DNA of 51,467 bases from Teichococcus vastitatis. Its GTDB lineage: Bacteria > Pseudomonadota > Alphaproteobacteria > Acetobacterales > Acetobacteraceae. Within the stretch, counting starts at the first letter, position 1; each line of letters opens with the position of its first letter. Under the pieces are notes generated by a model. That model worked only from the letters and a program-made list of their open reading frames with translations. It was not told where the DNA came from and did not search any database. Location of the stretch: NCBI RefSeq assembly GCF_003604215.1, contig NZ_QXGS01000019.1, positions 1-51,467 on the forward strand, in the 5' to 3' direction. This document shows positions 18,404 to 27,116 of this stretch, piece by piece. A program made the position numbers and the translations under genes.

Positions 18404-20532
18404 CGGGATCTCTGGCTGAACACGGGCAAACGGGCCGGCGCCGGGGCGGCGGCGGATGCGAGTTCCTCCACCACGCCATCCCTCAGGCGCAGCACGCGAT
18501 CCGCCAGGCGCACATGGCTGGGCCGGTGGGTCGCCATGATGATGGTGCAGCGCCCGCGCCGGGCGGCGATCACGCGGGTGAAGGCGTCGGCGCAGGCATC
18601 GTCCAGGCCCGCCACCGGCTCGTCCAGCAACAGGATGGGCGCGTTCCGCAGCAGGGCGCTGGCGAGGGCAATGCGCAGCAGGATGCTGCGTGGCAGGCGG
18701 CCGCTCTGATTGTCTCCTACCCGCGTATGAAAGCCGTCCGGCAGCGCCTCGATGGCCTCCAGCACACCCGCCTCCGCCGTCGCGGCGCGCAGATCCTCAT
18801 CGGATGCGGTGGCTTGGGCCAGCCGCAGGTTCTGGGCGACCGTTCCGTAGAGCAGCTCCGGGGCCTGCGGAACCCAGCCGATGTTGCGCCGGAGCACGGC
18901 GGGATCGAAGGCCCGCACATCATGGCCATCGATGCGCACCACGCCACCCTGCGGGCGGTAGAGTCCGGCCACCAGCTTCAGCAGGCTGGACTTGCCCGAA
19001 CCTTCCGCGCCGACCACCGCCACCACTTCACCCGGATGAATAACAAAGGTTGCGCCGGCAACCACCGGTTCCGCCTGCTGCAGGTAGCGCAGCGTGACGC
19101 GGTGGAACACGATGCCGCCCTTCTCCGGCGGCGCCATGCGGGCTTCCAGCGGCCTGGGACGCTCGGTTTCCAGTGCCATCAGGGAATCCACCTGCTGGAT
19201 GGAAGCCTGGGTCTGCTCCCACCGGGACAGCATCATGAAGCCGGTCTGCAGCGGGCCCAGCACGCGCCAGATCAGCATCATGCCCGCGATCAGGGCGCCG
19301 GCGCTCATGCTGCCGGCAAACACCGCCAGCATCCCCACCACGACGGCGGCCAGGCCGGACAGCGTGACCAGCGCCTGGCTAGTCGCCAACACCGCACCGG
19401 ACAGCGTGCTGACGCGTGCGGAGGCGGAGGCGGCGGCGGCGGCGGCGGCGGCGTAGCGTTCGATCCAGCGGCTCTGCGCCCCCGCCAGCTTGATGGTGCG
19501 CACGGCTTCCAGCGCTTCCACGGCCAGCACTTCGCGCCCCTGGGTGGCCCGCGCGGCCTCGGCGATCGCGTGGCGCATTGGCGCACGGGTGAGCAGAAAC
19601 AATCCCGCGAGCCCCACCGCGGTGCCGAGCGGCACAACCGCGATCCAGCCGCCAAGCGCCAGCATCAGTGCCATCACCAGCAGCGTGAAAGGAAGATCCA
19701 GCACCGCCACCGCGAAGCTGCCGGTCAGAAATTCCCGGATGGCGGCGAAATCCCGCAGCCGAGACACCTGCGCGGCGGTGCCTGCCCGCTCCACCAGCGC
19801 CGTAGGCAGGGACATCAGGTGGCTGAACACGGCGCCCGACACCAGCCAGTCCAGCCGTTCGCCCAGCGAGAGCAGGGCCCGCTGGCGCATGGCGCGGAAC
19901 GCCGCCTCCGTCAGCACGGCGCCGGCCGCGCCGGTCGCCAGCATCATCAGCGTGTCCGGGCTGTGGCCGGCGATCACGGTGTCGAACACCACCATGGTGA
20001 AGGCAGGCACGCCGAGCGCCGCCAGCGCCATCACAGCGCTGGCGCCCAGCAGGCCCGGCAGCTGGCCCCGGAAGCGCCGCGCCACGCTGGCGAACCAGTT
20101 CTGCCGCACCGGCGCGGCCGTTTCGCCGCGCAGCAGCAACAGGGTGCCGCAGAGGCCGGCGGCGGCACAGGGCACCGCCTCTCCGGTGGCGCCGTCCAGC
20201 CGCAGCAACTGGTCGAACTCATTGCAGTACAGGACGGCCGCCGGCTGGCCGGGCGCCAGCAGCACAGCCGGAAGCTGGCGCACATCCAGCCCGCCCCGGC
20301 GCAACCGAGACACCACCGTGGGATAGCCGAGGATGGCCAGCGAGTTGCGGAAATCGGTCACGTCGATCTCTGGCTTCGCATGCGGCAGGGCGGCGAGGAG
20401 ATCGTCCGCGCCACCCGGCCATTCCAGCAACCACAACAGGGCGCAGAGGCAGCGCGAGAGATCCGACGGCGCCAGCAGGGAGGGCGGCATGCTGATCGGC
20501 GCACGGAACCGCGGGTCATCGATGATGCTCAT
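18400..20532 (-). CDS. Type I secretion ABC exporter subunit A with C39-like N-domain
   Basis: This 710-residue protein starts at MSIIDDPRFRAP. Residues about 1-130 resemble the degenerate C39-peptidase-like domain of LapB/HlyB-type exporters, with FRNSLAILGYPTVVSRLRRGG. A six-helix exporter transmembrane domain follows (about 150-450) and then the nucleotide-binding domain. Walker A is intact (GAEGSGKSS, about residue 507), Walker B is LLLDEP (about 630) and the H-loop His lies in MATHR. The signature is abnormal: at the LSGGQ site it reads QSGRLPR. A run of Ala residues (about 360) is encoded by a CGG repeat at 19429-19453. Upstream by 28 bases is a second, different ABC gene, suggesting a heterodimer. 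It probably exports the giant repeat protein. The frame is open further upstream, but that extension overlaps the other ABC gene. Confidence 0.9.
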   Translation of the reverse strand: MSIIDDPRFRAPISMPPSLLAPSDLSRCLCALLWLLEWPGGADDLLAALPHAKPEIDVTDFRNSLAILGYPTVVSRLRRGGLDVRQLPAVLLAPGQPAAVLYCNEFDQLLRLDGATGEAVPCAAAGLCGTLLLLRGETAAPVRQNWFASVARRFRGQLPGLLGASAVMALAALGVPAFTMVVFDTVIAGHSPDTLMMLATGAAGAVLTEAAFRAMRQRALLSLGERLDWLVSGAVFSHLMSLPTALVERAGTAAQVSRLRDFAAIREFLTGSFAVAVLDLPFTLLVMALMLALGGWIAVVPLGTAVGLAGLFLLTRAPMRHAIAEAARATQGREVLAVEALEAVRTIKLAGAQSRWIERYAAAAAAAASASARVSTLSGAVLATSQALVTLSGLAAVVVGMLAVFAGSMSAGALIAGMMLIWRVLGPLQTGFMMLSRWEQTQASIQQVDSLMALETERPRPLEARMAPPEKGGIVFHRVTLRYLQQAEPVVAGATFVIHPGEVVAVVGAEGSGKSSLLKLVAGLYRPQGGVVRIDGHDVRAFDPAVLRRNIGWVPQAPELLYGTVAQNLRLAQATASDEDLRAATAEAGVLEAIEALPDGFHTRVGDNQSGRLPRSILLRIALASALLRNAPILLLDEPVAGLDDACADAFTRVIAARRGRCTIIMATHRPSHVRLADRVLRLRDGVVEELASAAAPAPARLPVFSQRSR

Positions 20533-20560
20533 GTCAGGACCCGCCAGGCGGTGAGCGGCG

Positions 20561-22258
20561 TCATCCCTGCGCCTCCAGGCGGCCGTCCCGGATCGCCAGG
20601 ACGCGGTCGGCGATGCCGAGGGTGGATCGGCGATGGGTGACCACGAGCACCGTGACGTTGCCCCGCAGTCCCGCCAGCAGCTGAGCGAGCCGCGCATCGC
20701 CATCCGCGTCGATCTGGGCGGAGATGTCGTCCAGCAGCAGAATGCGCGGCGCTTCCACCAGCGCCCGCACCACGCCGATGCGCTGCGCCGCGCCGCGAGG
20801 CAGCGGCATGCCCGCCATGCCGACCGGCGTGTGCCAGCCGCCGGGAAGGGTGCTGGCCACCTGATCCAGGCCCAGCTCGGTCGCGAGGCGCAGGGCCGCG
20901 GCCTCCCGATGCGGCTGATGCAGGGTCAGGTTCTGCAACAGGGTTCCGCGCACCAGCATGGGATCCGGCGGCACCAGTGCGACGACGCCGCACGCCGGCA
21001 CCGGATCGACGAGGGCAAGATCCTGCCCGTCGATGCAGACCCGACCTTCATCTGGCTGCACCTCCCCGGAGACGATCCGCAGCAGGGTTGACCGGCCGGC
21101 CCCGTTCGCACCGGTAATGCCGATCACCTCGCCCGGCCGGCATTCCAGCGACAATCCGTCGAACAGCCAGCCGGCTTGGCCGTGCAGCCGAACGCGCACA
21201 TCGCGCAGCACCACATGGCCGGCCGAAACCTCCAGCACCGGGCGCGCAGGCTGGCGCTCATCGGGAAGAGCGCCGATCTCGCCCACGCGGCGGCGGCTTT
21301 CCGCCACCGATTGGAGGCGGGACCAGACGGCGATGCCGCCCAGGAGCGGCTGCATGGTGCGGCCGACCAGCATGGTGCAGGCACCAAGGCCGCCCACGCT
21401 GAGCTGGCCGTCGAGCACCATGCGGCAGCCGAAGGCGGCCACAGCAATGGTCGCCACCTGCGCCAGCAGCAATCCACCCTCCTGGCCCGCCGTGGTGACC
21501 TGGCCCTGCACCCGTCGCATCTGCGCCGATCCGCCCTGCAGGCGCTCGTAGCGCCGTTCCAGCAGCGGCTCGGCACCCAGCAGCTTCATGGCATTGATGC
21601 CGTGCAGCGCGTCGAACAGGAAGTTGAAGCGTCTTTCCTCGGCGAGGGCCAGGTTCTGCGCCGCGCGCCGCACGCGCGCGCCGGTCAGGGCGGCCAGCAG
21701 CGCGATTCCGCCGAGCAGGCCCAGGGGCACCAGCACCAGCGGACCGGCGAGATACCAGACGCCCAGCAGGTAGAGCAGGGCGAATGGAAGATCGAGCATC
21801 GCCTGCAGCGCGGGGCCGGACCAGGCCTCCCGCAGGGTGCCGATCGCCGAGAGCCTTTCCGCGTAGTAACCATTGCCGTGCGCCTCAAGGGCCGCAAGAG
21901 GCGCACTGAGCAGGCATTGCATGGCCTGCCTGTGCGCCCGCGCTTCCGCCGTCGCGGCCACCCGGGCCAGAATGCGGCCGCGCACCTGGCGGAGCACCGC
22001 TTCCAGCAACACGGCAACAGCCACGGCTGCCGCCAGCGCAGCCAGGGTGCCCGTCGCCCCGTTGGGCAGGATCCTGTCATAGACCTGAAGCAACGCGATC
22101 GGCAGCGCCAGCGCGAGAAGCGTGACCAGCAGCGTGGCGGTCAGCACGGGCGGTAGGAACACCAGGCCGAAGCGGCTCACGACCTTTGCGAAAGGCCCCG
22201 TCAGCCACAACCGGGCCTTGCTCACCCGGTCGGGCAGAGGATGTGCGACATCGGCCAT
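20561..22258 (-). CDS. Type I secretion ABC exporter subunit B with degenerate ATP site
   Basis: This 565-residue ABC exporter half-transporter starts at MADVAHPLPDRVSK and has an exporter transmembrane domain (LQVYDRILPNGA is the typical PrtD/LapB-like motif). It lacks a C39-like domain. The nucleotide-binding domain departs from consensus at three key places. Walker A reads GANGAGRST (Lys replaced by Arg, about residue 387). The signature reads LPRGAAQR, not LSGGQ. Walker B ends LLLDD, with Asp at the catalytic Glu position (about 504). The H-loop VVTHR is intact. It is likely a low- or non-hydrolytic partner of the neighbouring ABC subunit (inference from known asymmetric exporters). It is the first gene of the cassette; ATG 22258 is preceded by a GGAGGAGG sequence at a rather long spacing. 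Confidence 0.88.
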   Translation of the reverse strand: MADVAHPLPDRVSKARLWLTGPFAKVVSRFGLVFLPPVLTATLLVTLLALALPIALLQVYDRILPNGATGTLAALAAAVAVAVLLEAVLRQVRGRILARVAATAEARAHRQAMQCLLSAPLAALEAHGNGYYAERLSAIGTLREAWSGPALQAMLDLPFALLYLLGVWYLAGPLVLVPLGLLGGIALLAALTGARVRRAAQNLALAEERRFNFLFDALHGINAMKLLGAEPLLERRYERLQGGSAQMRRVQGQVTTAGQEGGLLLAQVATIAVAAFGCRMVLDGQLSVGGLGACTMLVGRTMQPLLGGIAVWSRLQSVAESRRRVGEIGALPDERQPARPVLEVSAGHVVLRDVRVRLHGQAGWLFDGLSLECRPGEVIGITGANGAGRSTLLRIVSGEVQPDEGRVCIDGQDLALVDPVPACGVVALVPPDPMLVRGTLLQNLTLHQPHREAAALRLATELGLDQVASTLPGGWHTPVGMAGMPLPRGAAQRIGVVRALVEAPRILLLDDISAQIDADGDARLAQLLAGLRGNVTVLVVTHRRSTLGIADRVLAIRDGRLEAQG

Positions 22259-22860
22259 GTTGCTCTCACACCTCCTCCGGCTGGCCTTGGCGACCACGAT
22301 CAGCCGCAGGAATCGGGGCGAGCGGGATGCTCATGCCTGTCGGCCAGCGGCAGGGGCAGATTAGGGCGGCCGAGGCGGGCATTGTGCGGCGGCGGTGCCT
22401 CAAAATCGCGGCGGGCAGGTTTTCCGGGTGGCAGCCTGGCTGCGGAGGCGCGGTGCCTGAGGCCTGTTCTGGACCAGCGTCGCCTTGCGTGGAGACAAGG
22501 AAGCGGGCCCGCAGGTGCGCCGGAGACACGATGTCGCACCGGGGTTCGCTGGCCATCGCCGGTCCTGCCCGCCGGGGCGCGCCGCCGGGGCGCAGGTTCC
22601 GGCCATCGGTCACCGGGTTCGCTGCGGCATCCTGCCCGTGGCGGACGGCGCAGCGCCGCGCGCGGAGGCAATGGGTGGATCGAGAGGATCACCCTGGAAA
22701 GGCTTTGGCAGAAGGACGGGTGCGTCCGGGATGGTGGAGGATGTTGGGGGCCGCGTTCCTGCGCAGCCGGATCGAAGCTGGCGCGACTAACCTCCGCAGC
22801 CGCCGGCATGAAGCAGCCGGCCGCCGTGCCGCCGCTGCCGTGCTGCGGCTAAGGGCTGGA
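22259..22860. other. 600-bp gap upstream of the secretion cassette
   Basis: This long spacer lies between the start of the secretion operon and the stop of the MBL-fold hydrolase gene, both on minus. Several frames are open because of high GC, but none shows a domain, a signal peptide or plausible composition. A short tandem CGCCGGGGCGC pair lies near 22575-22600. The promoter of the secretion cassette should be here; no clear -10/-35 pair was recognised. Confidence 0.5.
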
Positions 22861-23655
22861 TCAAGTTCCTTCGCGCGGCGGCACATCGAGGCGCGCCACA
22901 ACGCCCTCGAGATCTGCCGTGGGCGCCGGATACCGCGCCATCACCAGAGGATCATGTCCCGGAACAATGTGCGCCGGGCTTTCGGCGGCGGCCCGCAGCC
23001 GGTCGAAACCTTCCAGCATCTCGCCGACATGAAACGCGGTGCTGAAGGGCCGGCCGGACTCCATGTTCTCGTAGAAATGGGTGACGTCCGACGCGAGCAC
23101 CACCCGCCCCCTCGCCGTATCCACGGAAACAAATTGCAGGCCCGCCGAATGCCCTCCGCAGGGGTGCAGGCGGAGGCCCGGCCAGGGCTCCTGCAGGCCG
23201 TCATGGAAGATCACCCGGTTGGCATAGTTCATCCTGACAATGCCCACCACATCCTCGACCTCGAAGGAATGGGACAGATGGCGGTGACGCATGTAGCGGC
23301 CGCAGGCGTAATGGATCTCCTCCTCGCGCAGATGGAAGCGCGCATTCGGGAAGCGGTCGAAATTGCCCACATGATCGTAGTGCAGATGCGTCAGGACAAC
23401 ATCCTCGACCCGCTCCGGCTCCACGCCGACAAGCCGCAGCGCATCGACCGGGCAGCGCAGAAACTCCCGTCCACGCTTCCGGGCCATCGCGGCGGTGAAG
23501 CCGGTGTCGATGACGATGGCGCGTCCGTCCCGGACGGCAACCCAGGAGAAGTAATCCATGGGCATGGGCCCGTCATGCGGGTCGCCTCCGATGAAGTGTT
23601 GCGCCCGCTGCGCATCGCGCCTCGCGTAGCGGATGGCGTAGAGGGACCAAGTCAT
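22861..23655 (-). CDS. MBL-fold hydrolase, N-acyl-homoserine-lactonase-like
   Basis: This 264-residue metallo-beta-lactamase-fold hydrolase has the metal-binding motif HLHYDH at residues 90-95. Further ligands are the His in CGGHSAG, the Asp in LASDVTH and the His in PGHDPLV. The overall pattern (FIGGDPHDGPMPMDYF near the N-terminus) places it with the AHL-lactonase-like group, which hydrolyses lactone rings. Enzymes of this group act on quorum-sensing lactones but also on other lactones. Here it is the last gene of an operon with a beta-hydroxyacid dehydrogenase and a carboxymuconolactone-decarboxylase-family protein, so a catabolic lactone is more likely than a signal (inference). Its start overlaps the dehydrogenase stop by four bases. 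A close paralogue lies at 40144-40953. Confidence 0.88.
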   Translation of the reverse strand: MTWSLYAIRYARRDAQRAQHFIGGDPHDGPMPMDYFSWVAVRDGRAIVIDTGFTAAMARKRGREFLRCPVDALRLVGVEPERVEDVVLTHLHYDHVGNFDRFPNARFHLREEEIHYACGRYMRHRHLSHSFEVEDVVGIVRMNYANRVIFHDGLQEPWPGLRLHPCGGHSAGLQFVSVDTARGRVVLASDVTHFYENMESGRPFSTAFHVGEMLEGFDRLRAAAESPAHIVPGHDPLVMARYPAPTADLEGVVARLDVPPREGT

Positions 23656-24587
23656 GACCGGTCCGCCCCGTCCGCGTCGAGCACCGCCTGCAGCTCGCCG
23701 CGGCCGACGGCGATCTCCACCCCGGCCCGCTCGAGTTCGAGCAGCATGGCGGAACGGGAATCCCGCTGCCCCCAGCCGCGGTTCAGGGCCTCGGTCATCT
23801 CCTCCAGCGTCAGCGCCGCCATCCGCATCGGCACGCCGACCTCGCGGCCGAGCGCGCAGGCAAGAGACACGTCCTTGTGGGCCAGGCGCAGCTGAAAGGC
23901 GGGGGGATCATAGGTGTTGGGCAGGAATTGTTCGGTCACGCCGTCATAGGTGCGCCGCCGGCCATGCACGCCCTGGCGGATCGCGGCGAACAGCGCGAGC
24001 GGCTCGAGGCCCGCCTTGGCACCCATGGCGAAGACCTCGGCCATGATGACGTTCAGCGCGTAGCCGGACAGGTTGTGTGCCAGCTTCGCGATGCTGCCGG
24101 CGCCGATGTCGCCGACCAGCACGGCCCTGTCGCCCATGGCATCGAGCAGCGGGCGGCAGCGCCCAAACACCTCCGCGTCGCCGCCGACGAAGAAGGCGAG
24201 CTTTCCGCTGGCGGCGCCACGCGGCCCGCCGCTGATCGGCGCATCGAGAACGTGGATCCCCCGGGCCGCGCCGGCGGCGTGGATCTCCCGGACGGTGGAG
24301 ACGGCATTGGTGGAGATGTCCACCAGAACGGCATCCCGGCGCATGGTGTCCATCAACTGGGCAGCCACCGCCCTCACCTCCGCCGGACCCGGCAGCGAGG
24401 TGAAGACCACCTCGCAGGATGCGCCCATCTCCGCGGGCGAGGATGCCCATTCCGCCCCGCCGGAGAGCAGCGCTTCCGCCGCCTCGCGCCGCACGTCGTG
24501 CACCACCAGTTCGACGCCCGGCGCCCTGGCCAGGTTCGCGGCCATGCTGGCGCCCATGGTGCCCAGGCCGATGAATCCGACACGCAT
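23652..24587 (-). CDS. NAD(P)-dependent beta-hydroxyacid dehydrogenase (HIBADH family), copy 1
   Basis: This 311-residue dehydrogenase of the 3-hydroxyisobutyrate/tartronate-semialdehyde reductase family has the Rossmann motif VGFIGLGTMGASMA at the N-terminus. The substrate-binding DAPISGGPRGA lies near residue 120 and the catalytic lysine is in IAKLAHNLSGY (about 170). It oxidises or reduces a beta-hydroxyacid with NAD(P). MRVGFIG at 24587 is chosen as the start because it puts the dinucleotide motif at the very N-terminus; the frame stays open upstream into the neighbouring CMD gene. It sits 5 bases after that gene and overlaps the MBL hydrolase by four bases. Two paralogues are at 34250-35158 and 38039-38977. 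Confidence 0.9.
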   Translation of the reverse strand: MRVGFIGLGTMGASMAANLARAPGVELVVHDVRREAAEALLSGGAEWASSPAEMGASCEVVFTSLPGPAEVRAVAAQLMDTMRRDAVLVDISTNAVSTVREIHAAGAARGIHVLDAPISGGPRGAASGKLAFFVGGDAEVFGRCRPLLDAMGDRAVLVGDIGAGSIAKLAHNLSGYALNVIMAEVFAMGAKAGLEPLALFAAIRQGVHGRRRTYDGVTEQFLPNTYDPPAFQLRLAHKDVSLACALGREVGVPMRMAALTLEEMTEALNRGWGQRDSRSAMLLELERAGVEIAVGRGELQAVLDADGADRS

Positions 24588-24592
24588 GGCGG

Positions 24593-24928
24593 TCAGGCCT
24601 CCCGCTTCTCGAGAACCTCGGTCAACACCTGCGCGCCGGACATCGCGGCGGGCCAGCCGGCATAGAACGCCAGATGCGTGATCAGTCCGGCCAATTCCTC
24701 CTTGGTCACCCCGTTGTCGAGGGCGCGCCCGACATGCACGGCAAGCTGCTCCGGGCGGTAGGTGGCGACAAGCGCCGCCACCGTCACCAGACTGCGGTCC
24801 CGCTTCCCAAGGTCGGTGCGCTCCCACAGGTCGCCATAAACCACGCCCTCCGTGTAGGCGACGAGGGCCGGCACCGTTTTGCGGACACGGTCCCGCTGAG
24901 CGGATTGCGGGATTTTCGGATCGGTCAT
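24593..24928 (-). CDS. Carboxymuconolactone decarboxylase family protein, copy 1
   Basis: This 111-residue all-helical protein of the CMD/AhpD superfamily shows the PcaC-like stretch LGKRDRSLVTVAALVATYRP and the motif LITHLAFYAGWPAAMSGAQV near the C-terminus. The AhpD CxxC redox pair is absent, so a peroxidase role is unlikely. Classical members decarboxylate 4-carboxymuconolactone in protocatechuate breakdown, but many relatives have unknown substrates. It is the first gene of the minus-strand operon CMD, dehydrogenase, lactonase. It is divergent from a TctC binding protein, with a candidate GntR operator (25001-25011) between them. Confidence 0.88.
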   Translation of the reverse strand: MTDPKIPQSAQRDRVRKTVPALVAYTEGVVYGDLWERTDLGKRDRSLVTVAALVATYRPEQLAVHVGRALDNGVTKEELAGLITHLAFYAGWPAAMSGAQVLTEVLEKREA

Positions 24929-25000
24929 GGCGTGGCTCCCGTGCCTTGTTGAAGGCCGAGCTTAGACCCAGTTTTCCCGCATCATCAAGATATCAGCAGA

Positions 25001-25011
25001 TTGTCGGACAA
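25001..25011. promoter_or_regulatory. Candidate FCD-GntR operator, divergent promoter
   Basis: TTGTCGGACAA at 25001-25011 fits the FadR/FCD-subfamily operator pattern TnGTnnnACnA exactly. It lies between the divergent CMD-dehydrogenase-lactonase operon (start 24928) and the TctC gene (start 25076). A nearly identical site is found at 34107-34117 and variants at 35610 and 36886, all around the GntR gene at 35725. Confidence 0.6.
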
Positions 25012-25075
25012 AATTCTTGAGGCACCTGAGTGCCTGTGGTTACCTGCCCCGGCAACGAAACCATCCGGAGGAACC

Positions 25076-26068
25076 ATGATGCGCCGCGCAGGATTGCGCC
25101 CGGCCCTTCTGCTCGGGATCGCCTTCTTCCTCACGGCCCACGCTCCGGCGCGGGCGGAGGAGTTTCCCTCGCGCCCCGTCACCCTCATCGTGCCGTCCGC
25201 GCCCGGGGGAACCCTGGATGCCCTGGCCCGGCTCATGGCGCAGGGCATGGCCACGGATCTCGGGCGCAACGTCGTCGTGGAGAACGTCAGCGGCGCGGGC
25301 AGCGTCGTCGGCACGCAGCGCCTGGTGCGGTCGGAAGCCGATGGCTACACCATCGGCTTCGGCAACATGGGATCGATGGCGGCGGCCGCGGCCTTGGGCA
25401 CCGACCCGAGTTTCGATCCGCGCCGCGACCTGGCGCCGATCAGCCTCGTCGCCAATGTGCCGATGGTGCTGGCGGTGAGCCCGACATCAACGGTGCGGGA
25501 CCTGGGCGGGCTGGTCGGCCGGATCCGCTCCCGTGGCGAGGAGGTGACCTTCGGCACGCCCGGCACCAACACCACCGGTCACCTGGCGCCCGCCTACCTC
25601 CTTTCCATCCTGGGGGCCAAGGCCATGCTGGTGCCTTACCGGGGCGCGGGGCCGGCCATGAGCGACCTGGCCGCGGGAACGGTCGAGGCGGTGATCGACC
25701 AGACGGTGACCATGATCCCGGCGCATCTGGGCGGCACCGCGAGGGCCCTGGCGGTGACGGGAACCGCGCGCATCCCGCAGCTGCCCGACGTGCCGACCTT
25801 TGCCGAGGCCGGGGTTCCGGCCTTCGACATGGTGATCTGGAATGCCATCGCCGGGCCGCGCGGCCTGCCGGAGGCACGGGTGGAGCGACTGCGCGTGGCC
25901 ATCGAGGCGGCGCTGGCCAACCCGGCCGTGGCCGAGCGCCTCGCCGGCCTGGCCGCGCAGGTGCCGCCGCCCGCCGAGCGCGGGCCGGCCGCGATGCGCG
26001 CCCGCATCGCGGCCGATGTGGAGCACTGGACCAAGGTGGTCGGCCAGGCAGGCCTGGCGCCGCGCTAG
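25076..26068 (+). CDS. Tripartite tricarboxylate transporter substrate-binding protein (TctC/Bug), copy 1
   Basis: This 330-residue periplasmic binding protein has a Sec-type signal peptide (PALLLGIAFFLTAHAPARA). Bug-family landmarks are FPSRPVTLIVPSAPGGTLDA, the loop that holds the carboxylate ligand, GRNVVVENVSGAGSVVGTQR, and DLAPISLVANVPMVLAV. It would bind an organic acid with high affinity. No TctA or TctB permease genes are in the window, so it is an orphan receptor that may feed a distant permease or act as a sensor. A GGAGGAACC ribosome-binding site supports ATG 25076 or the adjacent ATG 25079. The operator at 25001 lies 65 bases upstream of the start. Confidence 0.92.
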   Translation: MMRRAGLRPALLLGIAFFLTAHAPARAEEFPSRPVTLIVPSAPGGTLDALARLMAQGMATDLGRNVVVENVSGAGSVVGTQRLVRSEADGYTIGFGNMGSMAAAAALGTDPSFDPRRDLAPISLVANVPMVLAVSPTSTVRDLGGLVGRIRSRGEEVTFGTPGTNTTGHLAPAYLLSILGAKAMLVPYRGAGPAMSDLAAGTVEAVIDQTVTMIPAHLGGTARALAVTGTARIPQLPDVPTFAEAGVPAFDMVIWNAIAGPRGLPEARVERLRVAIEAALANPAVAERLAGLAAQVPPPAERGPAAMRARIAADVEHWTKVVGQAGLAPR

Positions 26069-26091
26069 CGCCGGCCGAAGCGCCGGGAGGA

Positions 26092-27084
26092 TCACCCGGG
26101 CGCCTGCGCCATTCCGCGCAGGCGCTCCAGGATCACCTCTGAAACCTCGATCGCCCCCTCGGCCAAGCGCTCGGCGCGCAGGGCGGCCGACCGGTCGAAG
26201 GGCATGCGCACCGGCGGGCCGCCCGGCACGGGACGCGTGGCGCGGACAAGGTCCGCATAGTCCGAGGCCTTCTGCTTGAAGATGTCGACCGGCCCCAGCA
26301 GGTCCGGCCTGAAGGCGATGATCAGGAAGCCGAAGCCGGACAGGTGGTCCGGCATGGCGGGGGATCCGGCGATCATGCCGAGGAGCTGGACGGCGATGCC
26401 CAACCCGCTGCCGCGGTGGCCGCCCCAGGCCACGAAGGCCCCCTCCAGCGCGGCGCCGGGATCGGTGGTCGGGTTCCCGGCCGCATCATAGGCGGTGCCC
26501 GGCGGCAGCTTCCGCCCGAGGCGGCGCGCCATCACCGCCTGGGCGTGGATGACGTCGGAGATGCCGATGTCCCAGATGACCGGCCCCTTCTCCCCGGGAA
26601 AGCCGAAGCAGATGGGATTGGTGCCGAACCGCGCCTCCGTGCCGCCGGCCGGGGCGACCCAGGGCGTGGCGTTCGAGGCGATCATGACCGCGAGATCCGC
26701 GGCCGTCGCCATCTCGGCGTAGAAGGACAGCATGCCCGTGTACCAGGTGTCCTGCGCCCCGACCAAGGCGATGCCGCTTTCCCGCGCCTTGGCGATGGCC
26801 AGGCGGGTGGCGCGGTGGCCGACCACGTAGCCGACATTGTCGCCGCCCGAGATGCTGGCCGACACCGCCGTCTCCGACAGCACCTCGACCGGGCGCTCCT
26901 GGCGGCGCAGCCGTTCGAACCGCTCGGCGATGCTCACTACCCGTGCGAGCCCCGCATAGCCCAGCCCGCGAAGCTCGCAATCGAGCAGGTGCTCGGCGAC
27001 CAGCGCCGCATCCGCCTCCGGCAGGCCCTGGCCGCGGAGGCCGCGCTCGGCGAGTTGCCGCGCGTCTTCGATGGCTATCCTCAT
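26092..27084 (-). CDS. Ldh-family (malate/L-lactate/ureidoglycolate type) NAD(P) oxidoreductase
   Basis: This 330-residue enzyme belongs to the Ldh_2 family, the non-Rossmann NAD(P) dehydrogenases for 2-hydroxyacids such as malate, L-sulfolactate and ureidoglycolate. Visible landmarks are NVGYVVGHRATRLAIAKA, the NATPWVAPAGGTEARFGTNP motif that forms the cofactor site, and GGHRGSGLGIAVQLLGMIAG near the C-terminus. MRIAIEDARQ at 27084 is taken as start because it gives the family length; the frame continues upstream into the SDR gene. It is the last gene of the MmgE-Liv-SDR-Ldh operon and ends 23 bases from the convergent TctC gene. Substrate unknown; a 2-hydroxyacid made by the pathway is the natural suggestion. 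Confidence 0.87.
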   Translation of the reverse strand: MRIAIEDARQLAERGLRGQGLPEADAALVAEHLLDCELRGLGYAGLARVVSIAERFERLRRQERPVEVLSETAVSASISGGDNVGYVVGHRATRLAIAKARESGIALVGAQDTWYTGMLSFYAEMATAADLAVMIASNATPWVAPAGGTEARFGTNPICFGFPGEKGPVIWDIGISDVIHAQAVMARRLGRKLPPGTAYDAAGNPTTDPGAALEGAFVAWGGHRGSGLGIAVQLLGMIAGSPAMPDHLSGFGFLIIAFRPDLLGPVDIFKQKASDYADLVRATRPVPGGPPVRMPFDRSAALRAERLAEGAIEVSEVILERLRGMAQAPG

Positions 27085-27116
27085 CCCGTTCCTCCGCTGG
27101 CTGGCCTGGCCGTTTC

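Noticed and set aside
22259-22860. Open frames of 100-200 codons in the spacer before the secretion cassette
   Set aside because: Several overlapping frames on both strands, Arg/Pro/Gly-rich, with no domain or ribosome-binding site.
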